Source: Deltaproteobacteria bacterium (GTDB lineage: Bacteria; Myxococcota; Kuafuiibacteriia; Kuafuiibacteriales; Kuafuiibacteriaceae). From it: a stretch of DNA of 64,000 bases. The notes beneath the pieces are model-generated. The model was not told the DNA's origin. It was given only the letters and a program-made list of their open reading frames with translations, and searched no databases. The stretch is from positions 1,240,001 to 1,304,000 of the forward strand of contig JADJPE010000005.1 in the NCBI GenBank assembly GCA_016713425.1. Direction: 5' to 3'. Both the position numbers and the translations under genes were made by a program. Below are positions 1-8,977 of this stretch, piece after piece (position 1 is the first letter of the stretch; each line of letters begins with the position of its first letter).

Positions 1-660
1 AAGAACATCGATATCCGCCCGACGGGCACGAGTTTCATGGCTTTTCATGGAACGACCTGCATCGGCAAAGTGGCGACCCAACTGTTTGGTCGCCACAACG
101 TGGAGAACGCGATGGCCGCCCTTGCCTTCGGCCTCACGTCCGGACTTTCAACATCCGAAGTCATCGAGGCCCTGGCTGAATTCAAGGGGGTCGAGCGACG
201 ACAAACGCTTCGGTATACGATCGGCGGCATTCGCGTGCTCGACGACTTTGCGAAGCATCCGACCGAGGTCGCCACGACAACGGAGGCGGTCCGCAGTCGC
301 TTCCGGGACGGCCGACTCTTCGCTGTTTTCGAGCCTCGAACCGCAACGACGGCGCGGCATTTTTTTCAGGCGGCCTTTGCCGAAGCGTTCGACCACGCAG
401 ATCAGGTCGTCATCGCGAGTGTTGGCCGCAAAGAGATCCCCGAAGCGGAACGTCTGGACACGCTCCGCCTCGCTCAGGATCTGCGGAACGCCGGTAAGAC
501 GGCGCGCACGATCGAGGCGATCGATGACATCGTCTCCTTCTTGGTCGCCGAGACCCGCGAGGGCGACACGATTCTCTTGATGTCCAATGGCGGTTTTGGC
601 GGGATCTATCGGAAGCTCGAGGCCGCACTGCGCGCGGCTCATCCGGGCGATCTCGTGTAG
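1..660 (+). CDS. mpl: UDP-N-acetylmuramate:L-alanyl-gamma-D-glutamyl-meso-DAP ligase, C-terminal part
   Basis: This is the 3' end of a Mur-ligase family gene that enters from the left edge; the frame is open from base 1, so the ATG at 37 is internal. The visible part has the HNVENAMAA motif of Mur ligases, a VERRQ segment and DDFAKHPTEV, matching the DDFxxHPT signature of Mpl, followed by the ADP-binding-type C-terminal domain. Mpl attaches the recycled tripeptide L-Ala-gamma-D-Glu-mDAP to UDP-MurNAc in cytoplasmic peptidoglycan recycling. The ATP-binding P-loop should lie upstream, outside the window. MurC is the main alternative, but the recycling-type HPT motif and length favour Mpl. Confidence 0.85.
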   Translation, partial: KNIDIRPTGTSFMAFHGTTCIGKVATQLFGRHNVENAMAALAFGLTSGLSTSEVIEALAEFKGVERRQTLRYTIGGIRVLDDFAKHPTEVATTTEAVRSRFRDGRLFAVFEPRTATTARHFFQAAFAEAFDHADQVVIASVGRKEIPEAERLDTLRLAQDLRNAGKTARTIEAIDDIVSFLVAETREGDTILLMSNGGFGGIYRKLEAALRAAHPGDLV

Positions 661-810
661 CTCTGTCCCGAACGACGGTTCAATTCGACCGGTGCTTGAG
701 ACCTTCGGCCGCCAAGTCGTGACGGACATCGCGAAGCCTTCGTGCTCTCCGACCGGTCCGCGATGTTCGAGATTGCACCGCAAGAGTTGCGGGTGCGCTA
801 AGCTGGCGCC

Positions 811-3108
811 ATGGGGAAGAGCACTCGGATCCTGGGTGATCTAGGGACACGGACGGGTGTGCCGGGCAGAGCCTCCGCGCTCTCGTTGCTGCTCGCCGCA
901 GCCTTTGGACTCACGGCGTGCGGCGGACTCGCGGATGGTGATGAGATAAACGCAGCCGGCACGAACGATTCGGCGGTCTTCGGAGACACAGGCGGTGCAA
1001 CCGATGCGACGTCGACCGTCGATGCCGGGAACGCCGAACCCAGCATCGATGCGGACAGCAACGCGGATGATGACCGCGGCACCTCGGGCGAAGCCGATGG
1101 AAGCGGCACGCCGGATGCTGGCATCGCGATCGACGCGGGCGGATCGGTCGACGCGGGCGGATCGGTCGACGCGGGCGGATCGGTCGACGCGGGCGGATCA
1201 TCGGTCGACGCGGGTGGATCGGTCGACGCGGGGACGCCCGAAGACGGAGACCGACCGGACGTTGGCGCCCCCACAACGTCTTCAGGATGCCAGCCCGCGC
1301 GCCAAGCCGGCGGGCCGAACAACGCGTACGCCACCGATTTCGCGCAGGCCGTCGCGAGCGACTGGGTCTACATCGCGTGGATGTGGCGGCTCAGTCCTGA
1401 CGCGGCAACGAACCACACGTTGTCGATCATGAGAAGTCAGGACCTGAAGACCTGGTACAACATGTGTGGCCAACGCCTAAACCTTCCGGTTACGCCGTCG
1501 TCACCCGTATCGATCGACCCGATCGAAATCGGAGGCGGCCTACTCAATTCAAGGTTCCGTCTGAGTTTCGACGCCGACCAGAGCCCCGTCGTTTCGTACG
1601 ATAAGTATGTCAACAAGACGTTCAGAGATGGCTCGGTTCGGCCGACTTCTCAGCTCTTCAATGCCCGATGGGAGACCAACGCGTTCAAGATCTATCCGAT
1701 GACGAGCTGGGACAGCCAAGATCTCTTCGGGGGCGGTGGTTCACTGCCCGCTTCAGAAACCAGTGTGAATTTCTCCGGCATCTACGTCACCAGAGACGGT
1801 CGGCTCGCGCAATCCGTGACGCGTTCCGCGGCGGACAACACCACTTGCGCATCCGTCGAGGCGGCCGGGCAGCCGTGTAGCGCCTATCCGCGTTCGGGTC
1901 GTTGGCAGCTCGACGCCGCCGAGGGTGCGTTGGCATTTCACCATCCCCTGGTTCCAGTCACATCATCGGAGATCGATCTTTCCGATGCCTATGAGTCTCC
2001 AACGCCAAATCCGAACTCATTCCTTGTCAGTGAGAATCCCCGCTTCACCGACCCGGCCGCCGCGCAATTCCAGGTTCGTTGGATGCGGAGTCGATCGGAG
2101 ACTCGATGGATCTCTCTGCGCGCGGATTGGGATGGAACAGGCGGATCCAATCGAGGTTTGTTCGATCGCTACAATGCGAAGTTCTATCTCGACGTCGGTG
2201 GCCAAGAGACCGCGTTCCGCTTCGGCTGGCGTGACGGGAAGTTTTGGCCGCTGGCGGGGGACTGGGACCACGACGGCTCCGTCACGGTGGGTCTTCATCT
2301 TCCCGGCGGCGCCTCCTATCTCAGAAACGAACTGGCCGGCGGCGCCGCAGACGAGACGGTGAACGGTCTTCCCGGGGGTGTCGTCGACAGCCCGATGCTT
2401 TGGCACAGCACGTTGCCCACCAACTTGTACGCGATCAAATGGGAGGCCATGCCGAGCAACCGAGACTATCCGTACTCATGCGATGGCGTGCCTCTGAATG
2501 CATCCAGCGCATCGAACGCATGCACTGATTCGACCAAGATGGGAAGCAATCTCTATCTCCTCGAGTACGATCTCAACACCGGTTCTTGGTCTCGAAGCCT
2601 CATCGATCGCGCGTGGGGGGGGGCATCAGTTTCGTTCGACTTCTTCACGTTCAAGAATGTGCAGCTCGTCGCCTACTACGGAGAGAACCGGATGTTGACG
2701 GTCGCCCAACGAGCACGCGTTGCGGGCGCCTGGGGCGCGTGGATGCGCACGGCGCTTCCGAGCCAATTCCGAGGCTGGGATAGCCACAACGAAATCCGCC
2801 TGGCCGTCGACGGCAATCATGAGGTTCACGTCGCTGGGAACATGCATGCGTCGAACTTGGTCTACTTCCGCGGGACGGGCTACTTCGGAAGCGCAACGAC
2901 TCCGCTCACCTATCGCGCCGAAGCGATGACCAGCCAATACGAATCTATGACCACCTATCCAAGGTTCTTCCGCGGCCCGAATGGAGAGTTTCTCTTCATC
3001 TACCGCTACGGTGTATCGGGAAGCGGCGACACGTATATCAACCGACTCAACGAGTCCACCCGTCGCTGGGAGCGATTTCTATCCACACCGTTGTTCCGCG
3101 GGCACTAA
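811..3108 (+). CDS. Surface lipoprotein with BNR-type repeats and an inserted DWDxDG domain
   Basis: The protein has 765 residues. A signal peptide ends in the lipobox LTAC (Cys37), so it is probably lipid-anchored. Residues about 80-150 are a low-complexity Asp/Ala/Gly/Ser linker encoded by an 18-bp tandem repeat. After residue 165 the sequence resembles BNR_4-type beta-propeller proteins (segments such as VYIAWMWRLSPD and SQDLKTWYN). Around residues 436-510 there is an apparent insertion with DWDGTGGSNRGLFD and GDWDHDGSVTVGLHLP, like calcium-binding FG-GAP/VCBS-type repeats. Such proteins often bind or cleave polysaccharides, but no catalytic residue can be assigned here. It stands alone between mpl and a convergent DUF1285 gene. 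Confidence 0.7.
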   Translation: MGKSTRILGDLGTRTGVPGRASALSLLLAAAFGLTACGGLADGDEINAAGTNDSAVFGDTGGATDATSTVDAGNAEPSIDADSNADDDRGTSGEADGSGTPDAGIAIDAGGSVDAGGSVDAGGSVDAGGSSVDAGGSVDAGTPEDGDRPDVGAPTTSSGCQPARQAGGPNNAYATDFAQAVASDWVYIAWMWRLSPDAATNHTLSIMRSQDLKTWYNMCGQRLNLPVTPSSPVSIDPIEIGGGLLNSRFRLSFDADQSPVVSYDKYVNKTFRDGSVRPTSQLFNARWETNAFKIYPMTSWDSQDLFGGGGSLPASETSVNFSGIYVTRDGRLAQSVTRSAADNTTCASVEAAGQPCSAYPRSGRWQLDAAEGALAFHHPLVPVTSSEIDLSDAYESPTPNPNSFLVSENPRFTDPAAAQFQVRWMRSRSETRWISLRADWDGTGGSNRGLFDRYNAKFYLDVGGQETAFRFGWRDGKFWPLAGDWDHDGSVTVGLHLPGGASYLRNELAGGAADETVNGLPGGVVDSPMLWHSTLPTNLYAIKWEAMPSNRDYPYSCDGVPLNASSASNACTDSTKMGSNLYLLEYDLNTGSWSRSLIDRAWGGASVSFDFFTFKNVQLVAYYGENRMLTVAQRARVAGAWGAWMRTALPSQFRGWDSHNEIRLAVDGNHEVHVAGNMHASNLVYFRGTGYFGSATTPLTYRAEAMTSQYESMTTYPRFFRGPNGEFLFIYRYGVSGSGDTYINRLNESTRRWERFLSTPLFRGH
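1132..1233 (+). repeat. 18-bp tandem repeat encoding a Gly-Gly-Ser-Val-Asp-Ala linker
   Basis: About five copies of the unit GACGCGGGCGGATCGGTC lie inside the BNR lipoprotein gene. One copy carries a 3-bp in-frame insertion. The repeat adds a flexible linker between the lipid anchor and the propeller. Confidence 0.9.
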
Positions 3109-3153
3109 CACCGAGCGACGTCCGGGGGCAGCTGCGCCGATCATTCCTTTGCA

Positions 3154-3708
3154 TCAGCGAATCGGATCGTCGACGACGAGGATCGGAATCCGTCGACGAC
3201 CAAGAACAAGCGCGACACGCGACACGCGCGATCGGTCCAAGTCCAAGTCCAACGCCAAGTCGAAGTCCAGGTCCTCTTCGAGCCACGGAGCAAGCTGAAC
3301 CGCAGCGCTCGAGGAGAATTCGGCCGTGAGCGAACCGCCGCGAACGTCGCAGTACAAGCGTCCATCATGGCTCTGGCGAAGCGTTTCGGTCGCGAGTCGC
3401 TCGGTTCGGTCATCGGACAAGTCGAGTCGCACCTCATCCTCGACGACTTGTATCGCGCGAACGAGCACGGGCGCGCCCTCGATCTCGACGTAGGCCCAGT
3501 TGACCTCGTTTTTTAGGCAATAGCGACCGTCCGGGGCGCGGGCGATCCAGCGGTCGAACGCGCGCGCGACCGAGCGATTATCTACGGGTTCGCCCTCATG
3601 GAACCAGCGACCCTGCCCATCTCTACGAATCGAGGTCTCTCGGGAGAGAGTTGGTGGCCTCGGGTCATCCACGGAGACGAGCGTATCGCCCGCGGACCCT
3701 TCCCACAA
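3154..3708 (-). CDS. DUF1285 family protein
   Basis: The product is a 184-residue soluble protein. The segments RRDGQGRWFHEGEPVDNRSVARAFDRW and GRYCLKNEVNWAYVEIEGAPVLV follow the DUF1285 pattern (DGxWxHxGxPI, then RxxDGxYxLxTPxE and VExAPF). The function of this family is not established. The outermost start is a TTG at 3708; a GTG at 3672 just before the conserved block is an alternative. The C-terminus is rich in Asp/Leu pairs (DLDFDLALDLDLD), another low-complexity stretch. The gene converges on the upstream lipoprotein gene and diverges from the next one across a 13-bp repeat array. Confidence 0.65.
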   Translation of the reverse strand: MWEGSAGDTLVSVDDPRPPTLSRETSIRRDGQGRWFHEGEPVDNRSVARAFDRWIARAPDGRYCLKNEVNWAYVEIEGAPVLVRAIQVVEDEVRLDLSDDRTERLATETLRQSHDGRLYCDVRGGSLTAEFSSSAAVQLAPWLEEDLDFDLALDLDLDRSRVSRVALVLGRRRIPILVVDDPIR

Positions 3709-3760
3709 TGGCCGACATCACCACATCACAAGCACACGCCACCAGCACTCGGCACCAGTG

Positions 3761-3885
3761 CACGGCGCCAGAACAGGGCGCCAGCGCACGGCACCAGCGC
3801 ACGGCGCCAGAACACGGCGCCAGCGCACGGCGCCAGAACGCGGCGCCAGAAGACGGCGCCAGAACACGGCACCAGCGCACGGCAC
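3761..3885 (+). repeat. 13-bp tandem repeat array between divergent genes
   Basis: About nine to ten copies of a 13-bp unit (CACGGCGCCAGAA or CACGGCGCCAGCG) run head to tail. Thirteen is not a multiple of three, so the array is unlikely to be coding even though frames stay open through it. It lies in the shared upstream region of the DUF1285 gene (minus) and the unknown gene at 3968 (plus). Confidence 0.9.
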
Positions 3886-3967
3886 ACGGGCCGGTAGCAC
3901 AGGTCCTGGGCGCGTTGGGGTGGACGGACCTAACACTCGCGAGCGAACCTTGCTAGGGTCTCAATCG

Positions 3968-5182
3968 GTGCGGGCTTCCGCAGAGCTCACGAAGTTTCTT
4001 GGCGCGCGCGCGGTCAAGGCGATCGAGGCGATCGAGGATGCTCTCCTTAGAGAGCACGTGGTGGTCGCACTTGAGATCTGCTCCGACGCGCTCAAAGTCG
4101 TCGACGATCTCGATCTGACATCCTACGAGATGTCGCCGCTCGAGAGTGAGGATCTGAGCCTGTGGCGGGAGGTCGGACCTCGGGTAAGGCACATGCTTTG
4201 GATCGTCGGAGATGCCGGCGATCGCTTGCAGGCCATTTTTCCCGGACCGGGGACACCGGCCGAGGGCATCGCAGCGGCGCCGGAGATCGATCTGGATGCG
4301 GCCTTCTCCATGATGGAAGCGGGGAATGTCCCCGAGCCTATCCGAGATCACCGAGGCCTGGAAATCGACCTCATCGTGCAGCGCGTGAACGTCGACCGAC
4401 AGGATTCCTTGGGCGAGTCCATTACGTCTCTGGCGAGCATGCTCAAGGAAGATTTCACGCGGTTCGGCGCACGACTTCAGAATCCGAGCGTCCTCAAGGA
4501 TAAGTGGGCCCTGTTGGGCGAACTCCAGGAACTCCACAGCAAATGTTCGGAGTGTCTCGAGGCGATCGTGGCCACCTTGGTTCAGGCGTTCGTTGATGAA
4601 GACATCACGGTACTGCTGCCTCGCTACACGGACGCCGCGCTCAGAGCCGCCCGTCTCCGCAGTGCCGTCGTCGACCTCGCTTACGACGTCCAGCGTGTTC
4701 AGGATGCGATCGAGAAGCTCGATCGATCCCAGGCGAAGGTGTTCCACGAATACATGGTCCAGCGCATGGATCACTTCGTGAGCCTTCCGACCTATCGCCA
4801 TCTTCGGCCGGGCGACAGGAAGGAATTCATCTTGTTTCGCATCTTCCTCTTCAACTGGGGCGAGGGCGAGAGCAGCACTCAGATCCTCCGCGAGCAGGTC
4901 GAAGGGTTCTCGAAGTTTCTCGAAGTCATGCGCGCGATCAACCAGCGGCGCGAGTTGGTGTCCCACGACCGTCGGTACCTCGCGGCGGTCCAGACCGTGC
5001 TGCAATCGAACCTCGATACGAGCCGGGCGAAACCGTACCTTGAGATGGTCTACGGCCGATCGCAGCGCCTCGACGAAATGATTCGGCTTTGCCGCGAATC
5101 GTATCCGGTCGATCGGAAGCTACTCGAGCAGATGGTGCTCGAGACCCACGCAGCGGTTCAGACCGCCGCCGGCCCGTTCTAG
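3968..5182 (+). CDS. Hypothetical helical protein
   Basis: I do not recognise this 404-residue protein. It looks cytoplasmic: there is no signal peptide or membrane segment, and the composition is rich in Leu, Glu, Arg and Asp with long predicted helices. The frame stays open upstream through the 13-bp repeat array, but that part reads as Arg/Ala/Gln/His-rich filler. I therefore place the start at the GTG at 3968, which has AGGG nine bases upstream; the TTG at 3950 is an alternative. It precedes the zwf operon by 140 bp in the same direction and may be transcribed separately. Confidence 0.7.
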   Translation: MRASAELTKFLGARAVKAIEAIEDALLREHVVVALEICSDALKVVDDLDLTSYEMSPLESEDLSLWREVGPRVRHMLWIVGDAGDRLQAIFPGPGTPAEGIAAAPEIDLDAAFSMMEAGNVPEPIRDHRGLEIDLIVQRVNVDRQDSLGESITSLASMLKEDFTRFGARLQNPSVLKDKWALLGELQELHSKCSECLEAIVATLVQAFVDEDITVLLPRYTDAALRAARLRSAVVDLAYDVQRVQDAIEKLDRSQAKVFHEYMVQRMDHFVSLPTYRHLRPGDRKEFILFRIFLFNWGEGESSTQILREQVEGFSKFLEVMRAINQRRELVSHDRRYLAAVQTVLQSNLDTSRAKPYLEMVYGRSQRLDEMIRLCRESYPVDRKLLEQMVLETHAAVQTAAGPF

Positions 5183-5322
5183 CCGGTCGTCGATGCCCCT
5201 CTGACGACAAGCTCGCGCGCAAGCGGTCGCGTACTCGTCTACCAGCACGGACCACGAGACGCTGGACATCAAGCACTGGACATCGGACATTGCGTCTTCG
5301 ACCGGGGACGAGGATATAGACG

Positions 5323-6864
5323 ATGGAATCAGGCGGCAGTGTCGCAAATCCGTTTCGCGCGGGTCTTCCGGCAAGTAAAACCGCCGGTCCATCGAGCATC
5401 ATCATCTTTGGCGCCAGCGGAGATCTCACCGCGCGCAAGCTGGTTCCGGCGCTCTACGATCTCGCAGTCGACGGGCTCTTGCCTCGTGTCGCCATCTTGG
5501 GCGCATCGCGCTCAGACATGTCCGACGACGCCTTTCGTGCGAGCTTGCTCGAAGGTGTTGCACAGCACGCTCGCCACCGGCCGGTGGACCAAGCGCTCTG
5601 GTCAACCTTTGCCGCGTCGATTCACTACCAAGCCGTCGCATATGATGACGCGGCCTCTATGAAGGCGCTCGCGATGCGCCTCATGGCGATCGACCAGACG
5701 CACGCGATGGCCGGCAATCATCTGTTTTATCTCTCGACGCCGCCGACGGTCTTTGGCCCGATCGTGCGCAATCTCGGGGTAGCTGGACTCGCCACACCCG
5801 GGGATGGGCTCTTCGCACGCGTCATCATCGAGAAACCGTTTGGCGTCGATCTCGCAACGGCGATGGCGCTCAATCGCGAGATTCGGGAGGTCTTGAGCGA
5901 GAACCAGATCTTCCGGATCGACCACTACCTCGGCAAGGAGACGGTCCAAAATCTACTCGTGATGCGGTTTGCGAACGGGATCTTCGAGCCGCTCTGGAAC
6001 AACAAGTACGTCGACCATGTACAAATCACAGGCGCCGAAGTTCTCGGCGTCGAACGTCGAAGCGCCTACTTCGAGCGCGCAGGGATCCTACGTGACATGG
6101 TCCAGAACCACCTGCTCCAGGTCTTGTCGCTCGCGGCCATGGAGCCGCCGGGCTCGTTCGAAGCCGACGCGGTGCGCAATGAGAAGGTCAAGGTCGTTCA
6201 AGCCCTCCGACCGATCGAAGCCAACGATCCGCTGGGGCGCGTGATCCGCGGCCAATACGCGAGTGGCTCCATCCTTGGCGATAGCGTTCCGGCATACCGC
6301 GACGAAGCGGGCGTCCAGCCCCGGTCGACAACGGAGACTTTCGTCGCGCTCAAGCTGTTCATCGACAATTGGCGATGGGCGGGCGTTCCGTTCTATTTGA
6401 GAAGCGGAAAGCGATTGCCAAAACGTGTCACCGAGGTCGCCTTTCACTTCAAAGCCGCACCTCACCGGCTCTTCAAGAATGCAAAGGACTCGATTGGGAT
6501 GGAAGGCAACGTCCTGGCCATCCGGATCCAGCCCGACGAAGGCATCGCGCTCAGCATCGGCGCGAAAGTGCCGGCGGCCTCGATGGAGATCGCGCCCGTC
6601 TCGATGGAGTTCCGGTACGCGTCGAGCTTCGGCCGAGACGCCCCGGCCGCCTACGAACGCCTCCTGCTCGACGCTCTGAGCGGTGACGGTACGTTGTTTA
6701 CGCGCGGCGACGAAGTGGAGGCCACTTGGCGGTTCATTACCCCCATCCACGAAGCATGGGCCGCCTCGACCGAAGACCCCGAATTTTACGAAGCAGGAAC
6801 CTGGGGCCCACGAGGAAGCGTGGATCTCTTGCGACAGGACGGGCGGAGCTGGAGACGGCCATGA
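5323..6864 (+). CDS. zwf: Glucose-6-phosphate 1-dehydrogenase
   Basis: The 513-residue enzyme oxidises glucose 6-phosphate to 6-phosphogluconolactone with NAD(P)+, the first step of the oxidative pentose-phosphate pathway. The Rossmann nucleotide motif is FGASGDLTARK near residue 30. The active-site signature RIDHYLGKE appears near residue 200 and includes the catalytic His. The length is normal for the family. The ATG at 5323 follows a GAGGATATAGACG leader. The stop overlaps the opcA start (ATGA), so the two genes are probably translationally coupled. Confidence 0.97.
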   Translation: MESGGSVANPFRAGLPASKTAGPSSIIIFGASGDLTARKLVPALYDLAVDGLLPRVAILGASRSDMSDDAFRASLLEGVAQHARHRPVDQALWSTFAASIHYQAVAYDDAASMKALAMRLMAIDQTHAMAGNHLFYLSTPPTVFGPIVRNLGVAGLATPGDGLFARVIIEKPFGVDLATAMALNREIREVLSENQIFRIDHYLGKETVQNLLVMRFANGIFEPLWNNKYVDHVQITGAEVLGVERRSAYFERAGILRDMVQNHLLQVLSLAAMEPPGSFEADAVRNEKVKVVQALRPIEANDPLGRVIRGQYASGSILGDSVPAYRDEAGVQPRSTTETFVALKLFIDNWRWAGVPFYLRSGKRLPKRVTEVAFHFKAAPHRLFKNAKDSIGMEGNVLAIRIQPDEGIALSIGAKVPAASMEIAPVSMEFRYASSFGRDAPAAYERLLLDALSGDGTLFTRGDEVEATWRFITPIHEAWAASTEDPEFYEAGTWGPRGSVDLLRQDGRSWRRP

Positions 6865-7979
6865 GCTCCGACGAGACGAACGCGGAAGATACGATCGAAC
6901 AATTCTCGCGCGGTACTCGCTTCCGTGTCGAGCCCGAGCGCATCGAGCGCGCGCTCGCGTCGTTGTGGCAGGCCGCGGCGCGGACGAAAGACCATCAACA
7001 TTCGGTGACCCGGGCGTGTCTTTGGAACCTCATCATTCATCTCGAAGAACGAGAAGGCCGCGAAGGACACGCCGGATCCGACGCACTCAACGCCATGATT
7101 CCTCACCTCCCGCGCTTCATCGCTTCACGCACCCTCATCGTGAGGACCAAGGACGGCGCACAGCCCAACGAAGAAGACCTCGAAACGTTCATCTCCGCGA
7201 ACTGCGTGCTCGGGCCTGACGGAAAGAAGCAGGTCTGTTCGGAAGAAATAACGATACTCGCCCGCGACCTCGGAGATCGCCACGTTCCGGCGCTCGTGCG
7301 CGCTCTCGTCGTACCCTCGATTCCGAGCGCCCTCGTCGTGGCCGGACTTCCACCGGAGGAGGAGCCGATGATCGCGGGCCTCCTCCACACACTCGACCGG
7401 GTCGTGGTCAACCTCGACGAATCGGAATCGCCCTCACCACTTGGTCGTGCGATGACCCTCATGGATGGCCTACCCGCTGGGCTCACGGACCTCGGCTGGA
7501 TTCAGGACGCGCCTCTTCGCCGAGCCGTCGCGAGTCTATTCGATGGCCAGGCGATCGGCAGACGCTTGGCCTCACTTCGGAAGATCCGATTTTCTGCGCT
7601 TCCCGACCGACCGCGATCAGCCCATCTCTTCCTCGGCTGGATCGCGGGATGCCTCTCGACGCGCCCCACGACGCGCCTTGGCATCCATCGTTGGGCGATC
7701 GAAGCCACAAAAGCAGACAACGCGCTGATCGAGCTGATACTCGATGACGAAGGGCGCTTGGGCGTGGAGGAGATCGAATTCGTCGATGCCGATGGACTTC
7801 GTCTTGGCATCATTACGCGGTGCGAGGGCAGCGTTTCGGTCACCGCGAACGCGGACGGCGATGCGGTCCAGCGCACGCAAGTTGTCCCCTCGAAAGCACG
7901 CGACATCTCGACCGCCCTATCGAGCCGCGACGAAGACGACTTCCTCCGCCGCGCACTGTTCGTCGCCCGAGGTATGTGA
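6861..7979 (+). CDS. opcA: Glucose-6-phosphate dehydrogenase assembly protein OpcA
   Basis: The product has 372 residues. It matches the OpcA/G6PD-assembly family: an N-terminal RVEPERIERALASLW segment, TRACLWNLIIHL, then an SEEITILA...HVPALVRALVVPSIPSALVV core, and a C-terminal HLFLGWIAG...LGIHRW block. OpcA promotes assembly and activity of G6PD in cyanobacteria and actinobacteria. The ATG at 6861 overlaps the zwf stop by four bases and was preferred over upstream starts inside zwf. The stop (TGA 7977-7979) shares one base with the pgl start. This zwf-opcA-pgl order is the one seen in actinobacteria. Confidence 0.88.
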   Translation: MSSDETNAEDTIEQFSRGTRFRVEPERIERALASLWQAAARTKDHQHSVTRACLWNLIIHLEEREGREGHAGSDALNAMIPHLPRFIASRTLIVRTKDGAQPNEEDLETFISANCVLGPDGKKQVCSEEITILARDLGDRHVPALVRALVVPSIPSALVVAGLPPEEEPMIAGLLHTLDRVVVNLDESESPSPLGRAMTLMDGLPAGLTDLGWIQDAPLRRAVASLFDGQAIGRRLASLRKIRFSALPDRPRSAHLFLGWIAGCLSTRPTTRLGIHRWAIEATKADNALIELILDDEGRLGVEEIEFVDADGLRLGIITRCEGSVSVTANADGDAVQRTQVVPSKARDISTALSSRDEDDFLRRALFVARGM

Positions 7980-8899
7980 TGCCGTACCCAAACGCTCGAC
8001 TCGAGATCCTCACGTCTGCCAGCGCGCTCGCCACCCGCGCCGCGGAGTTCTTCATGTCGTCCCTCGACGAGGCCATCGGGAACCATGGCCAATTCGTGGT
8101 GGCACTCTCGGGTGGGCGCACTCCGCTCCTCTTCAACGAAGCGATCGTCGACCTCGACCGGAAGGCGGACCCGCAAGCGCTCTCGTCCCACTCGTCCCAC
8201 TCTTCGCGCCCATGTCACGCGCTCGAGTCGTCTCTCGTGTCTCCGGCCGCGGCCCATCGCAGGTGGGCGCGGGTGCACGTTCTGTACGCCGATGAGCGTG
8301 CGGTTCCGGTGGAGCATGAGGCCAACAACCACCGAATGACCCACCGGACCCTTCTGAGTCGGATCGCCATTCCGCCAGAGAACGTACATCGCATCGAGGC
8401 CGACGACGGAGACCATGTCCGCGCCGCACGGGACTACAGCGAGCTCATCGAGCGCGAATACGAGCATCGCATCGATCTCATTGTGCTCGGGATGGGTGAC
8501 GACGGACATACTGCGAGCCTATTTCCAGTCCACGATGACGACCGAAAAAGCGGCCACCACGACCAGGACGGCGATGAGCATACTCTGGCAGGGACCGATG
8601 GCGCGGCCGCCATTCCGACCTTCGCGCCCCGCGGCGCGCCGGTACTGCGACGGGTGAGTCTATCGTATGCATCGATCGCCGACGCGGGCGTCGCGCTCGT
8701 GTTGGTCAGCGGCGCGTCGAAAGCATCCCGATTCGCTGAAGTTTGGACGCAAGAGGGGAAGCTGCCGCTGCAAAGAGTGCTTCGACTTCGGGCGATGCGC
8801 GGACACAAGACGTGTATTCTTATCGACCGAGACGCCGGGTCAGAACTCGGCACGGCGGCGCATGAGGCAGAAACAGCTTCCGGAGCTGGATCAAGCTAA
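7979..8899 (+). CDS. pgl: 6-phosphogluconolactonase
   Basis: This 306-residue DevB/NagB-type lactonase hydrolyses 6-phosphogluconolactone. Diagnostic motifs are VVALSGGRTPLLF, VLYADERAVP followed by NNHRMTHRTLL, and DLIVLGMGDDGHTASLFP. It is longer than the usual 230-260 residues because of at least two low-complexity insertions: a Ser/His-rich one near residues 66-80 (SSHSSHSS) and a His/Asp-rich one near residues 182-200. The start at 7979 overlaps the opcA stop (TGATG), giving tight coupling. The catalytic His of the GDDGHTASLF motif is present, so activity is expected. Confidence 0.93.
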   Translation: MPYPNARLEILTSASALATRAAEFFMSSLDEAIGNHGQFVVALSGGRTPLLFNEAIVDLDRKADPQALSSHSSHSSRPCHALESSLVSPAAAHRRWARVHVLYADERAVPVEHEANNHRMTHRTLLSRIAIPPENVHRIEADDGDHVRAARDYSELIEREYEHRIDLIVLGMGDDGHTASLFPVHDDDRKSGHHDQDGDEHTLAGTDGAAAIPTFAPRGAPVLRRVSLSYASIADAGVALVLVSGASKASRFAEVWTQEGKLPLQRVLRLRAMRGHKTCILIDRDAGSELGTAAHEAETASGAGSS

Positions 8900-8977
8900 A
8901 GAGCGAGCCTGATGTGGACACCGTAGCTTGCGTCGGTTCTCAGCCGCGATAGGCTGAACATTCCGACCATGGGCCCG

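Noticed and set aside
3758..3967. Extended N-terminus of the unknown gene at 3968, through the 13-bp repeats
   Set aside because: The extension would be translated from an array whose period is not a multiple of three and gives Arg/Gln/His/Ala-rich filler; the GTG at 3968 has a better context.
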